Part shown: positions 9,129 to 18,390 of the stretch, piece after piece
How positions within the stretch are numbered: position 1 is the first letter of the stretch
Layout of the letters: every line of letters starts with the position of its first letter
Made by a program: the position numbers and the translations under genes
Assembly: GCA_003427395.1 (NCBI GenBank)
Contig: BFEA01000700.1
Location: 71,176-99,192, forward strand
DNA: 28,017 nucleotides
Source of the DNA: Chara braunii
Taxonomy: Eukaryota > Streptophyta > Charophyceae > Charales > Characeae
Reading direction: 5' to 3'
The notes under the pieces: generated by a model
The model's input: only the letters and a program-made list of their open reading frames with translations
The model's database searches: none
Told to the model about the DNA's origin: nothing

Positions 9129-9558
9129 CAGTACATAGAAAGGTAGGGATAGGGCCATAGCTGAGGGCACCGACGAATGCTGAACTAGCTCTACCAACAG
9201 TCCACACAGATCTGACAGCCTTACAGCTGAGAGAGGAAAAGCTAGAATCAGCCCACATAGGCAGACCTTCAGCAACTACAACACAGGGCCATAAGTCCGA
9301 GAAGCCTTCCAGGTCCAAGATTACGTCACGTCATACAGGCTAACTTAGGCAGGGGTGAAAGGTGGTACATCCTTCCTTGGGAAGTAATCAATGCCAACTT
9401 TCGTACCTTCCCACCGTAAGGGGGAGGAGCGTGCGCGAGTACCCATTGTAATTCTTTCTGACTTGCCGGTAGAATAGGAACCGGACTGATGCTCCCCAGA
9501 ATGGAAAAGGAGCCAGAACCGTAAGGTTCTGTTTTTATTAAAAAAAAAAAAAAAAAAA
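9129..9558 (+). mobile_element. Poly(A)-ended segment interrupting the minisatellite
   Basis: About 430 bases of unrelated sequence stand between the last array unit (broken near 9128) and a renewed array unit at 9559 (GACTAATCTGGGACCGAGCT). The segment ends in a 19-base A run (9540-9558) preceded by a small hairpin (GAACCGTAAGGTTC, about 9516-9529). Loss of array phase plus a terminal A tail suggests a retroposed sequence. GACTAATC is present on both sides, but because the array itself repeats this word I cannot call a target-site duplication. No coding capacity seen. Confidence 0.45.
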
Positions 9559-9597
9559 GACTAATCTGGGACCGAGCTGAGTAAGAGGAGACTACGA

Positions 9598-9656
9598 CGG
9601 GCCTAGCTCAGTTAGCAGACGAATTGACTGTTGAAATATAGACCTGAGGTCCAGTC
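9598..9656 (+). repeat. Degenerate tRNA-like sequence
   Basis: Contains a box A-like TAGCTCAGTTAG and, 38 bases on, a box B-like GGTCCAGTCC. It aligns loosely with the better tRNA-like copies at 20.6, 26.8 and 11.1 kb. Stems do not pair well enough for a functional tRNA. Confidence 0.35.
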
Positions 9657-9751
9657 CAAGTGGAACTAGATGAACCAACTTCTTGAATTACCTTGGGCCG
9701 GTCAGCCCCGGAACTAAATCTTGGGAGATATGATCCAAGTGAAATGGGGAC

Positions 9752-9931
9752 CTACAGTCTTCACTCAAATAGAATGCTCGGTCATTATCCCTGTATCTAC
9801 AGTCTTCACTCAAATAGAATGACCGGTCATTATCCCTGTATCTACAGTCTTCACTCAAATAGAATGACCGGTCATTATCCCTGTATCTACAGTCTTCACT
9901 CAAATAGAATGCCCGGTCATTATCCCTGTAT
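9752..9931 (-). repeat. 45-bp tandem repeat, four copies
   Basis: Units start at 9752, 9797, 9842 and 9887, exactly 45 bases each, differing only at one or two positions (TGCTCGG, TGACCGG, TGACCGG, TGCCCGG). The central AATGACCGGTCATT is a 14-base palindrome in units 2 and 3. The reverse complement of the unit matches the single plus-strand motif at 9948-9993, so the array is an amplified, inverted version of the dispersed motif. The minus strand is open throughout and encodes a 15-residue repeat (CRYRDNDRSFYLSED). Confidence 0.95.
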
Positions 9932-9939
9932 CTAGACTG

Positions 9940-9998
9940 AAAACTGCACCAAATACAGATATAATGACCGTGTGTTGTATTCGGGTGAAGGTGGTAGT
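9940..9998 (+). repeat. Dispersed 'YNDR' motif, plus-strand copy
   Basis: AAATACAGATATAATGACCG followed by TGTGTTGTATTCGGGTGAAG. It immediately follows the inverted 45-bp array and reads K-Y-R-Y-N-D-R-V-L-Y-S-G-E-G-G-S in one frame. It shares the preceding GCWCCAAAT with the copy at 1930. Confidence 0.65.
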
Positions 9999-10439
9999 GG
10001 GGGGTTCTTCACGCTTGAATTGTTGTCCACTTTATCTTGCTCCCTGGTGCTCTTACGAGTGGGGCTGCCACAGGTGCTGCTACGCTCGTGAGAATTTAGC
10101 ACAAACCTGGCCAAGTTTGCGACCGGGTGGGTGCATGCTTGTTAGCATGAACATATCGCCGGTGGCACCTCGCATTAATAACAACTTTTGAGCATGGCTG
10201 TTTGGCGAGGTGCGCAGGCCACAGCCAAATCTACCCGGAAGGCTGCCCGGCCCTGCAGATGCGCCGGGCTGGGTGTCGGGCGGATTTCGCTCTTTTTGGC
10301 CATGGCCAGCCTCGTCCATTGGGCCGGGAGCTGCGACGGAGTTCCCAAAAAGATCTCCTGCTATTTTTGTAGTTCAGGGAGGCTGTTTGTGAAGTGACGA
10401 CGACGCTCGTGTGATTCTTAAGAAGCTTAACTTCACATT

Positions 10440-10770
10440 GCGAATACTTCTATTTTGACTCCTGATTCTGTTCAAGTCTGTTTTCAGTTTGCTTGAGCCC
10501 ATACATCCATTTAAGCCTCTGTCTGGTTCTGTTTCGAGTCTGTTTTGAGTCTGTTCTGAGTCTGTTTTGAATCTGTCTAATCCTGTTCTGACTTCTTAGT
10601 CTGTTTGAGTCTGTTCGAGTTTGTTTGAGTCTCTTTGAGCTTCTCTTTTGAGTCCTTTTTTAGTCTTTTTTTAGTCTTTTTTAGTCTACAGGACCATTTG
10701 AGTCTGTCTGATTCTGTTTTCAACCTGTGTTTGAGTGTATTTGAGTCTGTTTTTTTTTGTCTGTTCTGAG
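10440..10770. repeat. GAGTCTGTTT-rich degenerate repeat
   Basis: More than ten imperfect occurrences of GAGTCTGTTY with T-rich spacers across about 330 bases. No reading frame of interest. Confidence 0.75.
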
Positions 10771-10870
10771 TTTGTTAGAGTCTGGTTTGGGCGAAACCTG
10801 GAAGTGTTTTCTGAGCAAAACTTCAGCCCTGATTCGGACAGAACAGGGTGAACGCAGAGGTGCCCCGCTC

Positions 10871-10895
10871 AAAAAAAAAAAAAAAAAAAAAAAAA
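10871..10895 (+). repeat. Poly(A) run, 25 bases
   Basis: A25 between AGGTGCCCCGCTC and GGGCTGATTTTTGCCGCACG. The right flank TGCCGCACGGGGTGCC recurs with one mismatch at 13689-13704, also beside an A run. This is compatible with debris of a shared retroposed family. Confidence 0.7.
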
Positions 10896-10936
10896 GGGCT
10901 GATTTTTGCCGCACGGGGTGCCCCATGCAGGTGACC

Positions 10937-10955
10937 CCCGGGCAACTTGCCCGGG
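10937..10955. repeat. Perfect 9-bp-arm inverted repeat
   Basis: CCCGGGCAA and TTGCCCGGG separated by a single C. It could form a tight cruciform. No downstream T run, so I do not call it a terminator. Confidence 0.7.
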
Positions 10956-11049
10956 ATGCACAGCCGTGCTGCAAAGTAGGGCCTGATCCTACCCCCCCCC
11001 CTTGAGATATCATGATCGAACTGACTAGCCCCAGGTAAACTCGAGAGTT

Positions 11050-11117
11050 ACTTTTACTATTCGAACCTACGTCTGTTTATCGAGAGTTCATGGGTGTATT
11101 CAGCCACACAGGCTGGG
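11050..11117 (-). mobile_element. tRNA-like (SINE-type) copy
   Basis: On the minus strand a box A-like TGTGGCTGAATACACC is followed by CTCGATAAACAGACG and a box B-like TAGGTTCGAATAG, then an A-rich TAGTAAAAG. This matches the order of the copy at 20.6 kb (GTGGCTGAGTGGTACAACC, GCTGATAAGCAGATC, GGGCTCGAACG) and the one at 26.8 kb. All three are preceded by a CC-A/T-GCCC-GT-like word. The T-stem does not pair, so it is a pseudo-tRNA or the head of a SINE, not a working tRNA gene. Confidence 0.55.
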
Positions 11118-12100
11118 TACCCTGATCCTACCCTAACTGAGAGTATACTCACACTACCTCTATCTTGAATGAATATGACTGAATTTACAGTCGTACCTGG
11201 ATGTATATGACTGCAATTATGTCCATAAACAAGATAAATAAATAGTCCTGGTGTGCGTACGCGCTGAAATTGGTTGGCAAACAGTCCTGCCCCCAAGTCT
11301 TCAACCCGTTTGGACGACAGAACCTGCCCCTGCGCGGATGACTGCATCATTTGCCTTAGGACCATGATGGTCTTCAAGGATGGAGCCGGGAACTAGGACA
11401 TCGGACTTGGTCCTACGACTGGAACTCAGAGGGAACGGAGGGGAGACATAAACATGGGGGCAGAAGGAGCACAAGCGAGAGACTCAACTGTTAGGAACAT
11501 AAAGGACAGAGTGCGACTCAACAGAGTACCGTCCTCGCCCCAATGGAATGCGCCGCCAGTCTCGCTGCATTTCAACTGAAAGTTACACCCGAAAAATACA
11601 GCTATAACGACGCGGCGTTTTCTTTGGGTGACACCAATACCAGCACAGAGGGCATCAGAAACTAGACATTGCTGTCTAATTTGCAGCTGGCACTTGTGTG
11701 AAATGGCATACGCGTACGACAGCAAGCGTCCCTTTCGAAGCGAGTGCAATCTTGTTAAAACCACCAGTACATCCGCACCTAAAATCCTGAACCTACCTGC
11801 CAACTGCGCGCCAATATTTTCCGAGCCTTCTGCGTGAGGGTACCTGCAGCCTTCTTTTTTTGAGAGGTCGACAGCCCTGCTCCCCGCGTTCTACGTTCTG
11901 CTGAAGTGCCCTCACTGAGGGCAAACTCGCACGAGTACTCCAAAAANTGTATCCAACTGCAATCACGGCCAAAGCTTGTTTTGTTTTTTGGGAAGTACGG
12001 ATTTGAGATGGGCCGAAAATTTTGAAAACCTTCTGACGCTCCGACCCTGCCCCGAGCCCGCCTTTTACTTCTTGTGGCGACAAGTTATTTTGCTGCAAGG
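11118..12100. other. No gene seen; one 'YNDR' motif copy at 11594-11632
   Basis: The frame around 11576-11650 reads T-P-E-K-Y-S-Y-N-D-A-A-F-S-L-G-D-T and is open for only a short distance. A single undetermined base lies at 11947. No other motif recognised. Confidence 0.45.
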
Positions 12101-12130
12101 CTGAGGCCGTGTACTGGTGGCTTCAGACGC

Positions 12131-12400
12131 AAGTACTAAAACAAGTGTGAATGCAGAATTGTAATGCAGACAAGAATGCAAATGTTCCGGCACAAAGTAC
12201 TAAAACAAGTGTGAATGCAGAATTGTAATGCAGACATAAATGCGGATTTAGTCCGATTCAATTGGATGCCGGAAAACACGAATTCAAATGTTCAGACACA
12301 AAGTACTAAAACAAGTGTGAATGCAGAATTGTAATGCAGACATAAATGCGGATTTAGTCCGATTCAATTGCATGCCGGAATATCACACACCGATGAAAAT
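12131..12400. repeat. Tandem repeat with 64- and 106-bp units
   Basis: Units start at 12131, 12195 and 12301, each with AAGTACTAAAACAAGTGTGA and ATGCAGAATTGTAATGCAGA. The second and third share an extra segment (GCGGATTTAGTCCGATTCAA) that the first lacks. A shorter echo, GTGCAGACATAAATGCAAACG, lies at about 12619. The GTGCCGGAAAACACC word recurs at 13020. A copy of the GTACTGGTGG motif sits just upstream at 12105-12120. Confidence 0.9.
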
Positions 12401-12456
12401 GTTGTCGCCAATTGAATACTTTAACGCCAATACAGCAATTATTACTGTTTACTAGT

Positions 12457-12481
12457 TAAAAAAAAAAAAAAAAAAAAAAAA
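12457..12481 (+). repeat. Poly(A) run
   Basis: About 25 consecutive A bases after GTTTACTAGTT. It may be the tail of a retroposed segment, but I cannot find its other end. Confidence 0.8.
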
Positions 12482-12957
12482 GACCAGACATCATCAGCTA
12501 AGACTCTAAGAGTGACCGTGTGATCGTAATAATGAAAGTGCAATGAGCACAACAAACCAAAAGCCAAACACGCACACAGAATGAACGAGCGTGTCGTTAC
12601 AACCCAAGACAGGAGAATGTGCAGACATAAATGCAAACGTTCTATGTCGTCATATATCTATGAACGAAAATAAAAGAGCACACTTTGCAAAACAAACGGT
12701 AAATATAAAAAGAAAAAGAAAAAGAAAGACGAGACAAAATGAAGGGCACAGTGAAACTGATCATTTTTCTCATTCTTCCTGCAATATGCATCCAAAGCGG
12801 CCAGCCATTTGACTGCTAGCCAACCTTTTTTTATGTCCATGCTGCTAACTGATGCAATGAATTCAATGCCAGCTACAGGTATTCCAGCAAATAAGAAACA
12901 AACTTTAACAAAGTGAAAAAATCTGCAAAGAAAAACGAGCGAAAAACAAAAACCCAA

Positions 12958-12962
<5 letters not shown>

Positions 12963-12996
<34 letters not shown>
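12963..12996. repeat. (GA)n microsatellite
   Basis: Seventeen GA dinucleotides following an A-rich tract. Confidence 0.96.
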
Positions 12997-12998
<2 letters not shown>

Positions 12999-12999
12999 T

Positions 13000-14127
13000 T
13001 TACATCCCTTCCAAACAGAGTGCCGGAAAACACCATGAGGTGTGCAGGTTTTCTACACTCGACACAAATTACGAGAACAGAGGCGCAAGGTCCTGCATGC
13101 TGCAATAACCCAGCACGTACTTCACTTTTTCAAAGGGATAAATAGTTACTAAAAAAAAAAACAAAAAAAAAACGCATGAAGCACGCACTCCAGCACAAGG
13201 GCTTTGACAGCAACATGAAAGGATGCCATTAAAGAATGACAGATGAAAACATGCACAGACCCATAGCTGTCATTTCCTCTGGGTCATCGTTATGCATCTT
13301 ATCATTACTTCCCAGCCCACTGCCTACACTACTCGTTAAGTCCTCTGCACACCTGCAACTCACTATTATACCAACCATTGCACTGGTCATCAATTCCTAT
13401 ACATGCAAGTCCTTTGCACATTTGCAACTGGCTATACAGAAGCCACTCTGCTATTCACTAAACGGTGAATAATAATTCCTCAAGTGCTATCGAGTCCTCA
13501 TTTAGACTACTATGACAAAAAAAGAGAGAGCACCAGCTCTTTGCTTTAGTCTCCTGCAAAGTAGTAGCACTCTATGCAGCTCCATACTCCTATCATCTAA
13601 CATCATCAGACCGAGCTACTTAAACCGCCAGAACACGGCCCCAGCCTTGCAGAAAGTTTTTGTTGCCACTAGGAAACGTAGGAGGGGCCGTGCCGCACGG
13701 GGCGCCGTTGAAAAAAAAATAAAAATTGGCGGCCTCCGAAGTGGTGCCGATTTCAAGCTGACACCCACGGGGCCGATGTATGGTGTACTTGTGCTTTAAA
13801 CTCACAAGAATTTGCGCTGAGACTAGAACGTAGCAAGAATCACCAATCTAGCCATCATCTAACTATGCCAAAAGAAGACTAGTCCACCACATTGCCTCAG
13901 TCTTTTGCTGCAACAACTTGCAATGGCGCTCTGTCAAGCCCTCTACTCTACTCAAGCCCGTGCGAGACACAACTAATTACAGGAGCGTGTCCTGGATACA
14001 GACGGCAACGTCACTGACCTACCTTTGCCTCTCATACCATAATCGCACTCTACCTAGGCACTGTCATCCTCTCCAGGGAAACTCTGACACCATTTGAGTT
14101 TACCACAAGGATGAGCGATTTACTGTC
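13000..14127. other. No gene seen
   Basis: Contains A-rich tracts at 13151-13172 and 13711-13727, a partial 'TGCCGCACGGGGCGCC' element at 13689-13704, and a poor copy of the GTACTGGTGG motif at 13783-13800. Open frames are short and compositionally random. Confidence 0.45.
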
Positions 14128-14145
14128 GGGGGGGGGGGGGGGGGG
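14128..14145. repeat. Poly(G) run, 18 bases
   Basis: Uninterrupted G run. Long G homopolymers also occur at 20496-20513 (with an N), and a C run at 20956-20973. Confidence 0.95.
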
Positions 14146-14301
14146 ACTACGAAACTCACCTAGACTGCAAAAGAAAGCTGCAGGTCGCAGGATGCTTTCT
14201 GGGGGGAAAAAGAAAAAAGGTTGCGGGTCATCAGGGGTGCTCTAGCCCATGCTCACAGAGGCATCAACAGCTTAGGCGGTGAGAAGGGCCACTGCCCCCT
14301 T

Positions 14302-14480
14302 CCCCTACCCCTTGGGGCCCAACTGAGGAGGGCCAAGGGGGGCCGCACCCAAGGGTAGCGAAGACCAAGCAGTCGTAACTAACGGAAAAANCCCCTACCC
14401 CTTGGGGCCCAACTGAGGAGGGCCAAGGGGGGCCGCACCCAAGGGTAGCGAAGACCAAGCAGTCGTAACTAACGGAAAAA
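14302..14480. repeat. 89-bp exact direct duplication across an N
   Basis: 14302-14390 and 14392-14480 appear identical (CCCCTACCCCTTGGGGCCCA ... CTAACGGAAAAA), separated only by the undetermined base at 14391. An exact copy split precisely at an N suggests an assembly join that failed to merge overlapping ends. A real recent tandem duplication is possible: the neighbouring AGAAGGGCCACT.CCCCCTT also recurs at about 14281 and 14499. Confidence 0.9.
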
Positions 14481-14890
14481 AAAAAACAGTTGGGTAGGAG
14501 AAGGGCCACTACCCCCTTACCCCACCCCCCCTCTCGGCTCACCACCTCTCATCATCAGAACATCTTCCTAAGTTTAATCTAGTTTGGCCTTTACCGATCA
14601 TTCTACCAACAACATCCTGCTGTGGAGACCAGCACCCGCAAACTAGGACACCGGCATTACGCAGGCGGCCATATACTGAAAAGAATTGAAATGGAGGGCG
14701 CCCACAAACCTTCGGCGCCTTTCTGAACCAAGAAAGGAACCAATCCACTTTTTTTTTCTTTCTAAATAAAAGGGAGCCCATCGAGAAGCCTCCCCCACCT
14801 ACTGGCTTCTCCTCTGCAGGACATAAAAGGTTCCCTCTGCTGCCTAGCACACCACTGCGGCGGAGTTGACAGACCATTTCCCCTTTTCTT

Positions 14891-15387
14891 ACCTGTCCGT
14901 CCAGGTTCCTTCTCCTTCTGCTCTAAGTCCAACAGATTGTTTCCCTCCATCTATGCAACCCCCGCCACCGCAGCAGCATCGATCGTCGTTGCTTCAGAAG
15001 ACCATGTCGGATCTGATCGATCGCTCAACGTTAGCAGCCCCATGTCTACCTGTCCGTCCAGGTTCCTTCTCCTTTTGCTCTATGTAGGTTTCTAAGTCCG
15101 ATAGATGGTTTCCCTCCATCTATGCAACCCCCCCCCCGGCCGCAGCAGCATCAATCGGCGTTGCTTCAGAAAACCATGTCGGATCTGGTCGATCGCTCAA
15201 CGTTAGCAGCCCCATGTCTACCTGTCCGTCCAGGTTCCTTCTCCTTCTGCTCTATGTAGGTTTCTAAGTCCAACAGATTGTTTCCCTCCATCTATGCAAC
15301 CCCGCCGCAGCAGCATCGATCGTCGTTGCTTCAGAAGACCATGTCGGATCTGGTCGATTGCTCAACATTAGCAGCCCCATGTCCACC
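14891..15387 (+). repeat. ~160-bp tandem repeat, three copies
   Basis: Units start at 14891, 15048 and 15220, each with ACCTGTCCGTCCAGGTTCCT, CTCCATCTATGCAACCC, CAGCAGCATCRATCG and GACCATGTCGGATCTG. Short open frames in copies 1 and 3 share the peptide SSLLQKTMSDL, but the frame is not kept between units, so coding is doubtful. Confidence 0.93.
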
Positions 15388-15504
15388 ACAGATGTGGCAC
15401 CCATACAAAGCATGTAAACAACCACAGATGAACGGAGGAGCTGTTCTCAGTTTCAAAAACTGCCGTGGGTTCTAAATCCAGTATAGAACGTTTACCTTGA
15501 TCTA

Positions 15505-15576
15505 TATGCCAACCCATCCATCACGTCAATCCATTCTTTATATGCCAACCCATCCATCACGTCAATCCATTCTTTC
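15505..15576. repeat. 36-bp tandem duplication
   Basis: TATGCCAACCCATCCATCAC plus GTCAATCCATTCTTT occurs at 15505-15540 and 15541-15576, almost identical. Confidence 0.95.
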
Positions 15577-15632
15577 CGCTCCAGGAGATTTAGGTCAGGT
15601 CAGGCCCGGCCGTTTCATGTTATAGCAGGCCC

Positions 15633-16034
15633 ATGCCTGCCAGCAGCCAAGACAACCCATCCAAAGCACTTGAATCAACCGCGCAGATGCGTGCAGGGGC
15701 TGCTCTCACCTCCCCACTGCATTCTCCATCTATCGAGGTTCCTTATGCTACTCTGCTTTTTCAATCTATTCAAGATCCTTCTGCTCCTTCCATAAGGGGT
15801 TCTCACTCAGCTGGACACGATGTTTCCCTTGATCTACGCCACTTCCCTCATTTTGCTTGGAAAGAAGTGAAAACATGTCTCTGTGGAGAAGTGAAAACAT
15901 GTACCTCTCGGGATGTGCAAATGTGTCCCCGTGGAGAAGTCGGAAAGACATACATGTGGAAAAAGGAATGCCTCCGGACATCAAGATGTTGTCCCGGATT
16001 ACCGACATCCAACTGTTCAAGTGATATGCGGTGA
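15633..16034 (+). CDS. Doubtful small ORF with octapeptide repeats
   Basis: An ATG-started frame of 133 codons. Residues about 78-101 form three imperfect 8-residue repeats (EVKTCLCG, EVKTCTSR, DVQMCPRG) encoded by 24-bp units at 15864, 15888 and 15912, followed by EVGKTYM. Cysteine spacing is regular, but no known domain is recognised and no signal peptide or membrane segment is visible. It lies among non-coding tandem repeats, so the frame may be open by chance. Kept as a low-confidence candidate. Confidence 0.2.
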   Translation: MPASSQDNPSKALESTAQMRAGAALTSPLHSPSIEVPYATLLFQSIQDPSAPSIRGSHSAGHDVSLDLRHFPHFAWKEVKTCLCGEVKTCTSRDVQMCPRGEVGKTYMWKKECLRTSRCCPGLPTSNCSSDMR

Positions 16035-16121
16035 AGAGAGATTGTAGCACCAAACAACGATGGTCATGTTGCCTTCCGCTGAGGTAAAAACTATTTCCGA
16101 TGTCGCAGACTTAACCCAACT

Positions 16122-16680
16122 CAGACATCTGCCTGCCAGCCCAATCCTCGACCGGCCTGAGCAGCCGTGTTGGAAATTGACAAAGCCAGGACACGCCTGA
16201 GGCGCTGCGCCAAAAAGTGATGAATCTGAATACACTCCCATGACCACAAGGTGAGACGTGACAGCCTGAAGAAAAGAGCGTCGGAGAACTCAGACATCTG
16301 CCTGACAGCCAAATCCTCGAGCGGCATGAGCAGCTGTATTAAAAGGACGCAAGCCAGGACACACCTAGAAGCTGAGCCGAAAAGTGATGAATCTGAATAC
16401 ACACTCGCATCACCACAAGGTGAGACCTGAGCAATGAAAGCCTGAAGAAAAGAGCATAGGCAAGCTCATCAAACTGACCGAACTCACACATCTGCCTGTC
16501 AGCCGAATCCTCAAGCAGCATGACCAGATGTATTGAAAAGACGCAAGCCAGGACACACCTGGAAGCTGCACCGAAAAGTGGTGACTCTGAATAAACTGCC
16601 ATCACCACAAGGTAAGAAGTGAGCAATGACAGCCCGAAGAAAGAGCATAGGCAAGCACATCATCCTGTCCCGTGCAGCCA
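16122..16680. repeat. ~170-190-bp tandem repeat, three copies
   Basis: Units begin CAGACATCTGCCTGMCAGCC at 16122 and 16291 and at about 16485 (CACACATCTGCCTG), and contain AAGCCAGGACACRCCTG, AAAAGTGATGAATCTGAATA and ACCACAAGGTGAGA. The minus strand has overlapping open frames with a shared YSDSSLFGAA-like peptide, but these are periodic shadows of the repeat. Confidence 0.93.
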
Positions 16681-16819
16681 ATCATCCGTGCACAAATGGA
16701 CACACCCCGTCTTCTTGTATCTTATGAGAGCGAGGACGGTATACACAGAGGTAGCGCAAGACCACCATCTTGCTCCGCCACTCGCCATTTGCCAAGCTTA
16801 CAAGATGGCCTCTGTCACA

Positions 16820-16864
16820 CCCTAAACCCTAAACTCTCACGCCGGGTTAGGGTTTAGGGTTTAG
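16820..16864. repeat. Interstitial telomeric inverted repeat
   Basis: CCCTAAACCCTAAAC (16820-16834), a 10-base spacer, then GGTTAGGGTTTAGGGTTTAG (16845-16864). The heptamer is the Arabidopsis-type TTTAGGG. C-strand precedes G-strand, the opposite order to an end-to-end telomere fusion, so the segment is a near-perfect hairpin with one missing T. Too short to be a chromosome end. Confidence 0.9.
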
Positions 16865-17190
16865 CACGTCTTACAGGGCACTGCTCGTACAAACGACGCC
16901 ACAGACAAGTGACCGTTGACTCCTGGGCACAGGAAGAAAAGAGACTGAAGTTTTCCGCTAGTCCCCAAAAAGTGTATGCAGTCACAGATTCTGACATCTG
17001 CGTATTGGGGCCTGCAAGCTACATGCAGCCCACATCCGCTTCGCATCGGCATCCAGTATTTACCGCAACAATAAAAAACTGAGGGATCTAGCAGAGGAGA
17101 TCAGCATCATCATCATCATCACCATCATGAAAAGTTTCTCTTGCCAGGAGAAAACAAACGCCGTATCCGTGAGTGAACCCAGGAATTCCG

Positions 17191-17372
17191 ACGACTCAGG
17201 GAATTCCCAGGCATGGCCAGGGAAAAGAGGATTCCCTCCACGACTCAGGGAATTCCCAGACATGGCCACGGAAGGCGATTGAGACATATGCCAAAAGAGT
17301 ATTCCCTGCACGACTCAGGGAATTCCCAGACATGGCCACGGAAGGCGATTGAGACATATGCCACAACAAGGG
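17191..17372. repeat. 49/70-bp tandem repeat
   Basis: ACGACTCAGGGAATTCCCAG occurs at 17191, 17240 and 17310. The last two are followed by ACATGGCCACGGAAGGCGAT and TGAGACATATGCCA. A decayed fourth core (CTAAGAGAATTCTCAGGCAT) lies near 17394. Confidence 0.93.
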
Positions 17373-17399
17373 AACACAGAGGACTCCCTTCAACTAAGA

Positions 17400-17725
17400 G
17401 AATTCTCAGGCATCCCCCCAGGAAGAGGACAGAAACCTCACTCCACGTCGTCCATTTACAACACCACAAGGAGGGCATACAGGGACTTCAAAATTTTCTT
17501 CAAATTTGGCACCCCGGACATCACTACACCATTTGTTCTTGTTTGGCACCGGACATCACAACGGGCGAGTGCAGGCCCGAAGAGACATTCGGCATGGTGA
17601 AACTGCTCCAAGTGATGTCAGAAGCCAGATGACAACGTCGTTACATCTGTAGTGGAAACCTGCAGGACTGCAGCAGAACACGGTGTGGATTCCATAGACA
17701 AGCTGCTGCATGCATATCGCCTTTG
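17400..17725. other. No gene seen
   Basis: Carries a partial direct repeat (TTTGGCACC-CGGACATCAC at about 17504 and 17539) and nothing else I can recognise. Confidence 0.45.

Positions 17726-17727
<2 letters not shown>

Positions 17728-17757
<30 letters not shown>
17728..17757. repeat. (AC)n microsatellite
   Basis: Fifteen AC dinucleotides. A second shorter run lies at 17921-17941. Confidence 0.96.
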
Positions 17758-17762
<5 letters not shown>

Positions 17763-18004
17763 TACAAAACACTAACTCTGGGCGATATGGTGAGTGCTTA
17801 TCCATCAGTCAAATGCATCCTGGGAAGACTATCGGGGTTCGACCTCCTGATGAGTTGCCGAAAGTCAGAGAAAACAGACGGTCATGCTTTTATTGTGGAG
17901 TTGTGCATAGCGAAGATGACAACACACACACACACACACACGCCCGAACACAGAGCAGACAAACGCCTTTCACTGTTCTGAGAAAGAAGAACTTTGGCGG
18001 CGTG

Positions 18005-18130
18005 GGAGGCGAGTAACACAGACTGGTCACAGGCAGAGACCAGTTGCAGAGCCCAGTCCCAAAACCGGTCACAGAGACCGGTCACAGAGTCCAGTCCCAG
18101 AGACCAGTCACAGAGTCCAGTCAGAATCTT
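18005..18130. repeat. ACCGGTCACAGAG-type short tandem repeat
   Basis: Six or more variants of GACCRGTCACAGAG / GTCCAGTCCCAGAG in a row. The ACCGGT hexamer is palindromic. Unit about 14-15 bases. Confidence 0.85.
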
Positions 18131-18246
18131 GGCTGCATGGGAGATCTTCCACGGATCCCAGTCGCAGTGACCGATCCCACAGACACACCAGAGACCCCAC
18201 TCACAGAACCCGGTGGTACGTGCCGCAGCCTCAGTGACTGTCAGGG

Positions 18247-18249
<3 letters not shown>

Positions 18250-18313
<64 letters not shown>
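18250..18313. repeat. (CT)n microsatellite
   Basis: 32 CT dinucleotides, uninterrupted. Confidence 0.97.
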
Positions 18314-18316
<3 letters not shown>

Positions 18317-18390
18317 CTCTCACTGGATCCTCCATCTTCGTTTGCCCACAAATAATCAATACATAAAATCAACTGCAAGAATACCAGGCT

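Noticed and set aside
16017-16626. Series of overlapping minus-strand frames with a shared YSDSSLFGA-like peptide
   Set aside because: They repeat with the ~170-190 bp tandem units, shift frame between units and show no wider coding signal.
16820-16864. True telomere or telomere-fusion scar
   Set aside because: Only two heptamers on each side, and the strand order is opposite to an end-to-end fusion.
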